A stretch of 64,000 nt of DNA from Bacillota bacterium. GTDB lineage: Bacteria; Bacillota; UBA4882; UBA8346. A program made the translations under genes and the position numbers. Shown piece by piece: positions 1 through 7,369 of the stretch (positions are counted from its first letter, which is position 1; each line of letters starts with the position of its first letter). Under the pieces are notes generated by a model. The model made no database searches and was not told where the DNA came from. It was given only the letters and a program-made list of their open reading frames with translations. The DNA lies in the NCBI GenBank assembly GCA_023417475.1, contig JAEZFP010000054.1, positions 75,588-139,587 on the forward strand, written 5' to 3'.

Positions 1-102
1 ATTCGTTCCGAAGAGTTGGACGGGTTGTTGCAACTGGCGCGTTGCGGTGGAACCATTCGCGGCGTAACCGCCGACGGAATGATTAAGGTAGTAAAGGATT
101 AG
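1..102 (+). CDS. C-terminal end of an unidentified protein (truncated by window edge)
   Basis: Frame 1 is open from the first base and encodes 33 residues before a TAG stop at 100-102, three bases before the tmk ATG. The tight spacing suggests that it is the last gene upstream in the tmk operon. The residues visible (including GGTIRGVTADG) are too few to assign a family. The 5' end lies outside the window, so this could be any gene found upstream of tmk in Bacillota. Confidence 0.5.
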   Translation: MRSEELDGLLQLARCGGTIRGVTADGMIKVVKD

Positions 103-105
103 AAA

Positions 106-750
106 ATGACATTACAGGGACTTTTTATAACTTTGGAAGGGCTTGACGGTTGCGGTAAATCAACTCAAGCTAAAATGTTGGCCGAATCCCTGGTAAGCCA
201 AGGCCATCAGGTAGCGCTCACCCGGGAACCGGGCGGAACGGCGTTGGCCGAAGCGATTCGCAACTTGATTCTCACTCCCACCGCCGAAGAGTTGGATCCG
301 ATGGCGGAGATTTTGTTATATGCGGCGGCCCGGGCCCAACATGTCAATTCGTTGATCAAACCGGCGCTAGCAGCGGGACAGATTGTCATCTGCGAACGGT
401 TTGTCGATTCCAGTTTGGCCTATCAAGGGTATGGTTTGGGCTATGACCTGGAACTGATTCGCCAGGTTAACCAAACCGCCATTGGGCGGTTTGAGCCGGA
501 TCTCACGTTTTTACTGGATATCGATTGCGATCAAGGGACCCGGCGGGTCTTGGATCGTTCCCGGGACGGCAATCAGCAAATCGACCGGATTGAAGCGCGG
601 GGAACTACGTTCCAGGCCCGGGTGCGTCAAGGTTATCTGGCGCTCGCCCAATCCCATCCGCGAATTCAGTTGATTCAGTGTTTGCATAAGGATATTCCCC
701 AAGTCCATGCCGAGATCCGGGCGACGGTGGCGGCCAAGTTAACCGCTTAA
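106..750 (+). CDS. tmk: Thymidylate kinase
   Basis: The 214-residue product matches thymidylate kinase in length and motifs. It has a P-loop GLDGCGKST at residues 12-20, the substrate-site motif TREPGGT at 39-45, and an ERF..SSLAYQG segment near 97-108 where most family members have DR(Y/H). The enzyme phosphorylates dTMP to dTDP with ATP in the cytoplasm for DNA synthesis. It begins only three bases after the preceding stop and has no strong Shine-Dalgarno, which suggests translational coupling. It heads the tmk-yaaQ-yaaR-holB-yaaT arrangement known from Bacillus. Confidence 0.96.
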   Translation: MTLQGLFITLEGLDGCGKSTQAKMLAESLVSQGHQVALTREPGGTALAEAIRNLILTPTAEELDPMAEILLYAAARAQHVNSLIKPALAAGQIVICERFVDSSLAYQGYGLGYDLELIRQVNQTAIGRFEPDLTFLLDIDCDQGTRRVLDRSRDGNQQIDRIEARGTTFQARVRQGYLALAQSHPRIQLIQCLHKDIPQVHAEIRATVAAKLTA

Positions 751-791
751 ATTGCGGCCAACTCATAATCCTTCCGAAGCCTAACCGTCCA

Positions 792-819
792 TTGAGTCGT
801 TTGGGTTTCGGTATATATA
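792..819 (+). promoter_or_regulatory. Possible sigma-A promoter upstream of yaaQ
   Basis: A TTGAGT hexamer at 792-797 is followed after 16 bases by TATATA at 814-819, inside an alternating TA tract. It lies about 60 bases before the yaaQ start in the only sizeable gap between tmk and yaaQ. The exact -10 register is ambiguous because of the TA repeat. Confidence 0.4.
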
Positions 820-877
820 TAAATAAGGCATTATGTGATGGGATTGACATATCGATATGGTGAAGGGGGAGTTTGGG

Positions 878-1207
878 ATGAAACTCGTAATCACGATGAT
901 TCAAGACCAAGACGCGCACAAATTATTAGGAATTCTATCCGAAAACGGTTATACCGCCACCAAACTTGCAAGTACCGGCGGATTTCTGCGGCAAGGCAAC
1001 ACGACGTTGTTTGTCGGGGTGGAAGACGACAAGGTTCAGGATTTGATGGAGTTAATTAAGGAATCGGCCAAGTCGCGGAAACAATTGGTAACGCCGTTGG
1101 CGTCGGTGGGGCGTTCACTCAACAATTACATGACCGAGCCGGTGGAAGTCACTGTCGGCGGCGCCACCATCTTTGTGGTCGACGTGACGGATTTTGCCAA
1201 AGTGTAA
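878..1207 (+). CDS. darA: Cyclic-di-AMP receptor, PII-like (YaaQ/DarA/PstA)
   Basis: The 109-residue protein starts at ATG 878 behind a GGGGGA-type Shine-Dalgarno; an in-frame GTG-like start seven codons upstream is less likely. It resembles YaaQ/DarA proteins, which are small trimeric PII-like receptors for c-di-AMP, with the characteristic NGYTATKLASTGGFLRQGNTT and VTVGGATIFVVDV segments (read here as separate motifs). It sits between tmk and yaaR as in Bacillus subtilis. The downstream response pathway of this family is still poorly defined. c-di-AMP may also link it to the KtrAB genes in this window, but that is inference. Confidence 0.9.
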   Translation: MKLVITMIQDQDAHKLLGILSENGYTATKLASTGGFLRQGNTTLFVGVEDDKVQDLMELIKESAKSRKQLVTPLASVGRSLNNYMTEPVEVTVGGATIFVVDVTDFAKV

Positions 1208-1333
1208 CCGGGTTCCTCAAAATAAAAAATTAAGTAGCGGTTTGGGATTTTAGGCCGATACTGTTATTAGATCCCTGACTTCAGGGTATCCGGACTTCCG
1301 CGAGATACCGTCGTATTAAAAGGGGTAAACTAC

Positions 1334-1774
1334 GTGCAGATTAAAGTGGATGGCAACAAGCATTTCCCAACGCATAAGGAAGAGGTTCGCAATTCGTGGC
1401 TGCGGCCGTCCGGTTTCGCCCAAACGATGAAAGAGACGGAAGCAGACCGTAAAAAGCAAGTCTGCGAACGTTTGCTTGGCAAGATTGACGTCTTAAGCGC
1501 CGAATTGAAAAAGAAAGCGACTCCGGACGGGATAAAGCGCTATCGCGATTTGATCGTTAATTTTATGAAAGAAGCGCTTAATCAGTCCTATAGCGTAGGT
1601 GAGGAGTACCATTGGGACCGCGAAGGCAATCGCAAGGCCATGGTTAAAGTGAATCAGATCAATCAAGCGTTGGAAGAACTGATGACCGATGTAATGGAGA
1701 AGGAAAAAGACCATATTGATCTGGTGGCGAAGTTTGACCAGATCCGAGGATTGCTGGTTGACCTTTATTTATGA
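1334..1774 (+). CDS. yaaR: YaaR family protein (DUF327)
   Basis: The 146-residue product starts at GTG 1334 behind AAAAGGGG. It is a charged, mostly helical protein with the YaaR-type C-terminal half (repeated basic and acidic helices ending in DQIRGLLVDLYL). Its function is not established; it is recognised mainly by family resemblance and by conserved gene order between yaaQ and holB. No membrane segment or signal peptide is visible, so it is probably cytoplasmic. Confidence 0.85.
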   Translation: MQIKVDGNKHFPTHKEEVRNSWLRPSGFAQTMKETEADRKKQVCERLLGKIDVLSAELKKKATPDGIKRYRDLIVNFMKEALNQSYSVGEEYHWDREGNRKAMVKVNQINQALEELMTDVMEKEKDHIDLVAKFDQIRGLLVDLYL

Positions 1775-1826
1775 CGGGTTTGGCCGTTACGGCGTGGACG
1801 TTTATAGAAGTGGAGTTTGAAGTGGG

Positions 1827-2768
1827 ATGGACCTTTTTTCGGATATCATCGGGCATCGGGAAGTTACGAAAGCGCTGACGGCGGTATTGGCGAACCGGCG
1901 GGTGGGACACGCTTATCTTTTTTTGGGGCCGTCCGGGATCGGCAAAAAAACTTTGGCGCGTGGTTTTGCCCGGGCTTTGTTGTGCCAAGGAACCAAACGG
2001 CTTGACTGTGACTGTCCGTCCTGTAACCGCTTGAAGTCGGAAAACCATCCCGATTTTATGACAATCGAAGCGAGCGGCAATTCCATTAAAATTGATCAAC
2101 TGCGGCAATTGCAGCAAGGGGCTTACTATCGCCCGTTGTTGGGGGAGTGGAAAATCTATTTTTTCCCCGAAGCCGAACTGTTGACGGAAGCCGCGGCCAA
2201 TAGTTTCCTGAAGTTACTGGAGGAGCCGCCGGCCGGGATCGTTTTTTTATTTACGGCGGTTCGGGCAGACTATATTCTGCCGACCATTCGTTCCCGGTGC
2301 CAAGTTTATCAGCTCTTTCCGATTGCGGCTGCGGCTGTCCTCCAATGGTTGACGGCCAAAGGTTATTCCGATGCCGAAGCGCGGAGCCGGAGTCAAGCCT
2401 GCGAAGGAATTCCCGGACGAGCGTTGCAAGCCGGTCCGGAGACGTTGCGCCGGAAGACTCACCGCATCCCGGATTTATTGGAACAGAATCTGTTGGAACT
2501 GTTAAAGACCGCCAACGAGTTTGAAAAATGGGACCGTAAGGACCTCGTTGCCGTGTTGCGCGAATGGCAGGTCGAATTGCGAGCGGAACTGTTAAAGGTT
2601 CAAACCGCCCGGAATCCGTCCGGCGCCGGTAAAACGCTGCTGTATGTGGCGTTAACTGAACGTTTGGTGGAGACCATTCGGATGGTTGAGGCCAATGTCA
2701 ACCAACGGTTGGCTTTGGAAAGTTTTTTAATTGGCATGCGGCAAATGGTGATGCAAAATAAGCTTTAA
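1827..2768 (+). CDS. holB: DNA polymerase III delta' subunit
   Basis: The 313-residue protein has the clamp-loader AAA+ fold. It carries GHAYLFLGPSGIGKKT with the P-loop at about 34-42, a zinc-binding cysteine cluster CDCPSC at about 62-67, and HPDF/IKIDQLR motifs near 80-95 that mark delta' and tau/gamma proteins. It is shorter than DnaX, and its place between yaaR and yaaT identifies it as HolB. It loads the sliding clamp together with delta and tau. The start is preceded by a weak GGAG about 10 bases upstream. Confidence 0.94.
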   Translation: MDLFSDIIGHREVTKALTAVLANRRVGHAYLFLGPSGIGKKTLARGFARALLCQGTKRLDCDCPSCNRLKSENHPDFMTIEASGNSIKIDQLRQLQQGAYYRPLLGEWKIYFFPEAELLTEAAANSFLKLLEEPPAGIVFLFTAVRADYILPTIRSRCQVYQLFPIAAAAVLQWLTAKGYSDAEARSRSQACEGIPGRALQAGPETLRRKTHRIPDLLEQNLLELLKTANEFEKWDRKDLVAVLREWQVELRAELLKVQTARNPSGAGKTLLYVALTERLVETIRMVEANVNQRLALESFLIGMRQMVMQNKL

Positions 2769-2867
2769 CATCCTTTGTGAGGTTGTTAAAAGATTTCAAT
2801 AGATGTCCGCTTAGCGAACAAATCCGCGATTTGCTCGCTTGAATTGGAGGAAGGAAAGGGTTCGTTC

Positions 2868-3737
2868 ATGATTAATATTGTTGGAGTCCGCTTTAAACAG
2901 GCGGGGAAGATTTATTATTTCGATCCGGCGGAATTTGAGTTAAAAACCGGGGATAATGTGATTGTGGAGACCGTCCGGGGGATTGAATTCGGACAGATTA
3001 TCGTGGGTTCGCGATTGGTGCCCGATGAAAAAGTGACGCAACCGTTGAAAAAGGTGCTGCGGCTGGCGACGCCCGAAGATGAGGTCCAGATCCGGGAGAA
3101 CCACGAAAAAGAGAAGAAAGCTTTTGAGATCTGCCTCGAAAAAATTAACAAACACAATCTGGAGATGAAGCTGGTCGACGTCGAGTTTACTTTCGACCGG
3201 AGCAAGATCATCTTTTATTTCACCGCCGACGGCCGGGTCGACTTTCGGGAGTTGGTCAAAGATTTGGCGACGGTCTTCAAGACCCGGATCGAGTTGCGTC
3301 AGATCGGGGTGCGCGACGAGGCGAAAATGCTCGGGGGTCTCGGACCCTGCGGACGGCCGCTTTGCTGCGCGACCTTTCTGGGCGAGTTTGAACCGGTCTC
3401 GATTAAAATGGCCAAAGAGCAAAACCTTTCGCTCAACCCGGTTAAAATCTCCGGCATCTGCTCCCGTCTGATGTGTTGTTTGCGCTATGAATCCTCTTGC
3501 TACCGCGACGGCGGCAAGTCGGATCTGCCGTTAACCGGCAGCCGGGTGCGGGTCGACGGTAAAGAAGGCAAGATTGTTGAGTCCAATCAGATTAAAGAGA
3601 CGATCGTGGTCAAATTTGGCGACGGTTCCCGCAGAGAGGTGTTACTGTCGGAGGTTGAGGAGATATTGCTCGATCAGGAACCGAAAGGTTCCCCAGACCC
3701 CGAGCAGGCGAAACCGCGCAATCCGAAAAATGTCTGA
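2868..3737 (+). CDS. ricT: PSP1-domain protein YaaT (RicT)
   Basis: The 289-residue product starts at ATG 2868 behind AAGGAAAGGG. It contains a PSP1 domain with the conserved GGLGPCGRPLCC and SGICSRLMCCLRYE cysteine motifs near residues 157-168 and 193-206, which bind iron-sulfur clusters in the Bacillus RicAFT complex. In B. subtilis, RicT promotes RNA maturation by RNase Y and affects sporulation and competence. It closes the holB cluster. The C-terminal tail is proline- and lysine-rich and probably disordered. Confidence 0.93.
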   Translation: MINIVGVRFKQAGKIYYFDPAEFELKTGDNVIVETVRGIEFGQIIVGSRLVPDEKVTQPLKKVLRLATPEDEVQIRENHEKEKKAFEICLEKINKHNLEMKLVDVEFTFDRSKIIFYFTADGRVDFRELVKDLATVFKTRIELRQIGVRDEAKMLGGLGPCGRPLCCATFLGEFEPVSIKMAKEQNLSLNPVKISGICSRLMCCLRYESSCYRDGGKSDLPLTGSRVRVDGKEGKIVESNQIKETIVVKFGDGSRREVLLSEVEEILLDQEPKGSPDPEQAKPRNPKNV

Positions 3738-3746
3738 CAAATTGTC

Positions 3747-3776
3747 TTGACAATCGGGTTGTCCGTTGTTTATAAT
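3747..3776 (+). promoter_or_regulatory. Consensus sigma-A promoter for leuA leader
   Basis: TTGACA at 3747-3752 and TATAAT at 3771-3776 are both perfect hexamers, separated by 18 bases. Transcription would start near 3783, just ahead of the T-box stem I. A strong constitutive promoter fits control by downstream attenuation. Confidence 0.88.
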
Positions 3777-3782
3777 CTAAAA

Positions 3783-4100
3783 TAACAAGTTAATCCCATA
3801 TCGAAAAGCAATGAAGAGGATTAGTACGATGGTACGGTTGGTAGAGAGCCGGTGGTTGGTGAAAACCGGTAACCCGAACATCCGAACTCCCCTCCGAGCC
3901 GCCAGCCCAAAGCGCCGTCAAGTAGGCTGAGCCGGGGGACGTAACGTCCGGCCCGTTATCGCGAAGACACTCGTCCGTAATCTGCGGGATGCGGCGAAGG
4001 TTGTTGAGGTGCTTTGGCGTATTGAATTGCGCGGCGGCACGAATTTGGGTGGTATCACGAGTTTAACCCTCGTCCCTTACACAGGGACGAGGGTTTTTTA
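3783..4100 (+). promoter_or_regulatory. T-box riboswitch (leucine) upstream of leuA
   Basis: The roughly 320-base leader has the T-box hallmarks. There is an AGAGAG stretch near 3843-3848, the GGTGAAAACCGG element near 3858-3868, and a specifier bulge GAACTC at 3884-3889 with CTC (leucine) at 3887-3889. The T-box sequence TGGGTGGTATCACGAG lies at 4046-4061, followed by a terminator. Uncharged tRNA-Leu should pair with the CTC specifier and the T-box bulge, disrupt the terminator and allow leuA transcription. The CTC reading agrees with the leucine-biosynthetic gene downstream. Confidence 0.92.
4065..4100 (+). terminator. T-box intrinsic terminator
   Basis: A 13-base stem (AACCCTCGTCCCT at 4065-4077 with its complement at 4083-4095) and a five-base loop are followed by a T run. 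The 5' arm overlaps the region that would pair in the antiterminator, as expected for a T-box. Confidence 0.9.
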
Positions 4101-4159
4101 TATGCTTTTCGCGCGGAAAGTCCAATCGGAATGCCAAAAAAAGTATAGGAGGAATAAGG

Positions 4160-5677
4160 ATGCGTTCAATTAAAATTTTTGACACAACCTTACGGGATGG
4201 GGAGCAATCAGCCGGGATCAATCTGAATGTGGAAGAAAAACTGCGGGTTGCCAAGCAGCTGGCGCGCTTAAACGTCGATATCATCGAAGCCGGTTTCGCC
4301 ACCGCCTCGCCCGGCGATTTTGAGGGGATCCGCGCCATTGCCAAAGCGGTGCAAGGCGTAACCGTCTGTTCGCTGGCGCGGGCAGTCAAATCCGATATTG
4401 ACCGGGCTTGGGAAGCGGTCCGCGAGGCGGAGTCGCCGTTGATCCACACCTTTATTGCGACGTCCGACATTCATATGCAGTACAAATTGAAGAAAAGTCC
4501 CGAACAAGTGCTAGGGATGGCGGTGGAAGCGGTTCGCCACGCCAAAAGTCTCTGCCCTAACGTCGAGTTTTCAGCCGAAGACGCCACACGCAGCGACTGG
4601 AATTTCCTCTGCAAGATTTTTGGCGAAGTCATTCAGGCCGGAGCGACCGTGATCAACGTCCCCGACACGGTTGGTTATATCATCCCGGCGGAGTTTGGCC
4701 GGATGATTCGCTTCATTAAAGAGCATACCCCCGGGATTGAGCGGGTCCGGCTTTCGGTGCACTGTCACAATGACCTGGGGATGGCGGTCGCCAACTCCCT
4801 AACCGCGGTTGAAAACGGCGCCGACCAAGTGGAATGCACCATCAACGGACTTGGCGAACGGGCCGGTAACGCCGCCCTGGAGGAGGTGGTCATGGCGCTG
4901 AAAACCCGCCAGGAAAACTTCCAGGCCCAGACCCGGATTCAGAGTGAGGAGATTCACCGCAGCAGCGTTTTGGTTTCAACCCTTACCGGTAAACCGGTCC
5001 AGCATAACAAAGCGATTGTCGGGGCCAACGCCTTCTCCCACGAAGCCGGAATTCACCAGGACGGAATCTTAAAAAACCGGTTGACCTATGAGATTATGAC
5101 TCCGGAGTCGGTCGGTCTGAGCCAAAGCCAATTGGTGTTGGGGAAACACTCCGGCCGGCACGCGGTGAACAACCGGCTGGAGGAATTGGGCTACAATTTG
5201 AACGAAACCGAGCTGGATCGGACGTATCAACGTTTCATTGAGTTGGCCGATAAAAAGAAAGAGGTCACCGACACCGACCTTGAAGCGTTGGTCCGGAACG
5301 AGTTCGAACGGGTGGAAGTCTATAAACTCGATTATCTTCACGTCAGTACCGGCAATTCGACCATTCCCACCGCCACGTTGCGGCTGCGCAAAGACGACGC
5401 CTTGATTCAGGAAGCGGCTTGCGGCGACGGACCGATTGACGCGATCTATAAAGCAATTGACCGGATTAGCGGGATCACCGTGAAATTGGACGAATACAGT
5501 ATCCGCGCGGTAACTTCCGGTCAGGACGCTTTGGGCGAAGTGACTGTCAAGGTCCGCGAGAACGGCACCGCCTATGTCGGTCGCGGCCTTTCAACCGACA
5601 TTATCGAAGCGAGCACCCTTGCCTATATCCACGCGGTCAACAAAATCGCCCGCAGCAAACCGGTGGGAGTGAACTGA
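4160..5677 (+). CDS. leuA: 2-isopropylmalate synthase
   Basis: The 505-residue product has the HMGL-like catalytic signature DTTLRDGEQSAG at residues 8-19 and the metal-binding HCHNDLGMAVANS motif around 200-212. A C-terminal regulatory domain (about 380-500) carries leucine feedback inhibition in this family. It condenses acetyl-CoA with 2-oxoisovalerate, the first committed step of leucine synthesis. The start follows TAGGAGGAATAAGG. It stands alone behind a leucine T-box; no other leu genes are nearby. Homocitrate or citramalate synthases share this fold, but the leucine specifier supports LeuA. Confidence 0.94.
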   Translation: MRSIKIFDTTLRDGEQSAGINLNVEEKLRVAKQLARLNVDIIEAGFATASPGDFEGIRAIAKAVQGVTVCSLARAVKSDIDRAWEAVREAESPLIHTFIATSDIHMQYKLKKSPEQVLGMAVEAVRHAKSLCPNVEFSAEDATRSDWNFLCKIFGEVIQAGATVINVPDTVGYIIPAEFGRMIRFIKEHTPGIERVRLSVHCHNDLGMAVANSLTAVENGADQVECTINGLGERAGNAALEEVVMALKTRQENFQAQTRIQSEEIHRSSVLVSTLTGKPVQHNKAIVGANAFSHEAGIHQDGILKNRLTYEIMTPESVGLSQSQLVLGKHSGRHAVNNRLEELGYNLNETELDRTYQRFIELADKKKEVTDTDLEALVRNEFERVEVYKLDYLHVSTGNSTIPTATLRLRKDDALIQEAACGDGPIDAIYKAIDRISGITVKLDEYSIRAVTSGQDALGEVTVKVRENGTAYVGRGLSTDIIEASTLAYIHAVNKIARSKPVGVN

Positions 5678-5689
5678 ACAGTTGATTGG

Positions 5690-5725
5690 ACAGGAGTTGC
5701 CTTCGTGGCGCTCCTGTTTTGTTTT
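5690..5725 (+). terminator. Rho-independent terminator after leuA
   Basis: ACAGGAG (5690-5696) pairs with CTCCTGT (5711-5717) around a TTCG-containing loop and is followed by TTTGTTTT. Confidence 0.75.
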
Positions 5726-5733
5726 GGTCCGAC

Positions 5734-5762
5734 TTGACCGGGGTGGTAATCGGTGGTATAAA
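5734..5762 (+). promoter_or_regulatory. Sigma-A promoter for the PP2C gene
   Basis: TTGACC at 5734-5739 and TATAAA at 5757-5762 are separated by 17 bases, about 55 bases ahead of the phosphatase start. Confidence 0.75.
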
Positions 5763-5816
5763 TAGGATAAGTCAGGGACAACGATTTTGGCGCTAAGCTC
5801 ATTCGGAGGTAAACTG

Positions 5817-6596
5817 ATGGAAAAGCCGTTTCCCTATAAGATTGCAGACCGGTCCGATGAGATCGCCGTGGTTGGTGTAACCGACCAAGGACGGGTTCGC
5901 GCCGTAAATCAGGATTATTACGGGTATTTTCTGCCGGTCGACCCGGTTACCCATCGCGGATCGTTATTCGCGGTTTCCGACGGCGTCGGGGAGAGTGCCG
6001 CCGGGGAAACGGCCAGCTCCGAAGCTGTCAATGTTTTGTTGCAAGAGTACTATTTCGGCGATCATCCCGAACGTCTGCCCGAACGGTTAAAAAGTTCGTT
6101 TCAAAAGACGGCGATTCACATCAATGACCTGGCGGCGAGCAACCGGTCGGCCGATAACATGCAATGCACCTTGACCGCCCTTTTGGTGCGCCGGGATCAG
6201 TTTTATGTGGTGCATGTCGGAGACTCCAAAGCGTATTTGTTGCGAAACGGAAAGCTGAGCCAGATCACCAAAGACCATAGTTTGGTCGGTAAGCTGGTCC
6301 GATTGGGCTTGATCTCCAAGGAGGAGGCGCGCGTTCATCCCAACCGCAACGTGTTGTTGCGGGCGATGGGCGAAGGGCCGATTCTGCCGCCCGATGTTTA
6401 TTCGGGCGCGCTTTGTCCGGGAGACCGTTTCTGCTTGATCACCGACGGAATGATTGAACATGGAACCGAGGATGAGTTGCGGGACGCCGCGCTCCGGTCC
6501 GACGCTGGAGCCGCCCTGGCCGAACTGGTCCGGGAGAATAACCGGCGCGGCGGTTCCGACAATATGACGGCGATGATCATTCATCGTTGGAAATAA
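5817..6596 (+). CDS. PP2C-family serine/threonine phosphatase
   Basis: The start at ATG 5817 follows GGAGGTAAACTG with good spacing and gives 259 residues; the longer frame from 5787 lacks this spacing. PP2C motifs are present in order: GVTDQGRVRAVNQDYYG, VSDGVGE with its metal-binding aspartate, HVGDSKAYLLRNG, ITKDHSLV, and C-terminal GGSDNMTAMII. The protein lacks a signal peptide and membrane segments, so it is cytosolic. Such enzymes oppose Hanks-type kinases, but no partner kinase lies in the window. The P-II gene follows within 45 bases and may be co-transcribed. Confidence 0.9.
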   Translation: MEKPFPYKIADRSDEIAVVGVTDQGRVRAVNQDYYGYFLPVDPVTHRGSLFAVSDGVGESAAGETASSEAVNVLLQEYYFGDHPERLPERLKSSFQKTAIHINDLAASNRSADNMQCTLTALLVRRDQFYVVHVGDSKAYLLRNGKLSQITKDHSLVGKLVRLGLISKEEARVHPNRNVLLRAMGEGPILPPDVYSGALCPGDRFCLITDGMIEHGTEDELRDAALRSDAGAALAELVRENNRRGGSDNMTAMIIHRWK

Positions 6597-6640
6597 TCCA
6601 GGAAGTTCGGCGAGGAATTGGGAAAGGCGGTGGCGGAACG

Positions 6641-6982
6641 ATGACGAAGATTGAGTGTATTATCCGGCCGGGGAAAATGGTTGAGGTGAAAGAGGCTCTT
6701 GGCAAGGTCGGGATTAACGGCATGACAGTGACCGAAGCGATCGGATGCGGACTGCAGAAAGGTCACACCGAAGCGGATTGGAACACGGAGTTGGGCAACA
6801 TCACCTTGCTTCCCAAGACCAAGCTGGAGCTGATTGTCAGAGACGAAATGGTCGATGCCGTGGTCCAGGCCATCATCGGCGCGGCTCGAACCGGCGAGAT
6901 CGGCGACGGCAAGATCTTTACCTATCCGGTGGGCAACGCCATCCGGATCCGGACCGGCGAAGCGGGCGACGCGGTGCTTTAA
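6641..6982 (+). CDS. P-II family nitrogen regulatory protein
   Basis: The 113-residue product starts at ATG 6641 and has the P-II fold motifs: an N-terminal IECIIRPGKMVEV strand, GMTVTEAIGCGLQKGHTE leading into the T-loop, the B-loop TGEIGDGKIF and the C-loop RIRTGE. It should form a trimer that senses ATP/ADP and 2-oxoglutarate. The position corresponding to the uridylylated Tyr51 is not tyrosine (LGN in this region), so classical GlnD-type modification is unlikely. No amtB, glnA or nif gene is adjacent, and the target is unknown. Confidence 0.88.
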   Translation: MTKIECIIRPGKMVEVKEALGKVGINGMTVTEAIGCGLQKGHTEADWNTELGNITLLPKTKLELIVRDEMVDAVVQAIIGAARTGEIGDGKIFTYPVGNAIRIRTGEAGDAVL

Positions 6983-7146
6983 AGAACAACAGCAGAACGA
7001 TTTGGAATGACGGACATTCCCTGGCCCCTGAAGGTAACGCGGTTGGAGCCACCGGAGATCGGAACTCTTGGCGCGGCGAATTTGCTAGGTTTTTTCGGTG
7101 GACGATCTGGAAACGTGGTATCCGGTTTTGCGGTACCGGGAAGGAG

Positions 7147-7172
7147 GCCGCGCGTCATTTGGCGCGGCTTTT
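7147..7172 (+). terminator. Hairpin with short T-run downstream of P-II
   Basis: GCCGCGC (7147-7153) pairs perfectly with GCGCGGC (7162-7168) around an eight-base loop and is followed by TTTTC. It probably ends the P-II transcript about 165 bases after the stop. Confidence 0.6.
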
Positions 7173-7303
7173 CAAGCCCGGGCGCACCGGGGATGAGATC
7201 AATGTCGACACTTCAATGTAACCTTTGTGTTATGAAATAACGTAAATTTTTCAAAAAATATTTGAATCGTGGCAGGAATATGGGAGTTATCATTGAATAC
7301 TTT

Positions 7304-7322
7304 CTTAGTATACTTAACTAAG
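7304..7322. promoter_or_regulatory. Operator-like palindrome upstream of ROK repressor
   Basis: CTTAGTATACTTAACTAAG has six-base inverted arms (CTTAGT/ACTAAG). Its first 18 bases match 15 of 18 positions of the site at 8738-8755 upstream of the next operon. Both lie in promoter-sized gaps flanking the ROK regulator gene. Confidence 0.6.
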
Positions 7323-7369
7323 TAATGTGAATTCAAGATATTATATGGTATTTAGCTGGAGGGAAGCCT

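Larger units (their letters stand above)
6983..7369 (+). other. 387-bp intergenic region between P-II and ROK genes
   Basis: The first part (about 7005-7200) is GC-rich and holds a 77-codon open frame, but it matches no family I recognise and has no convincing start. It ends in a strong hairpin at 7147-7172. The second part turns AT-rich and holds the operator-like palindrome at 7304-7322 and the Shine-Dalgarno of the regulator. Confidence 0.5.

Noticed and set aside
7007..7240. 77-codon frame after the P-II gene
   Set aside because: No family resemblance, poor start context, and it runs through a terminator-like hairpin.
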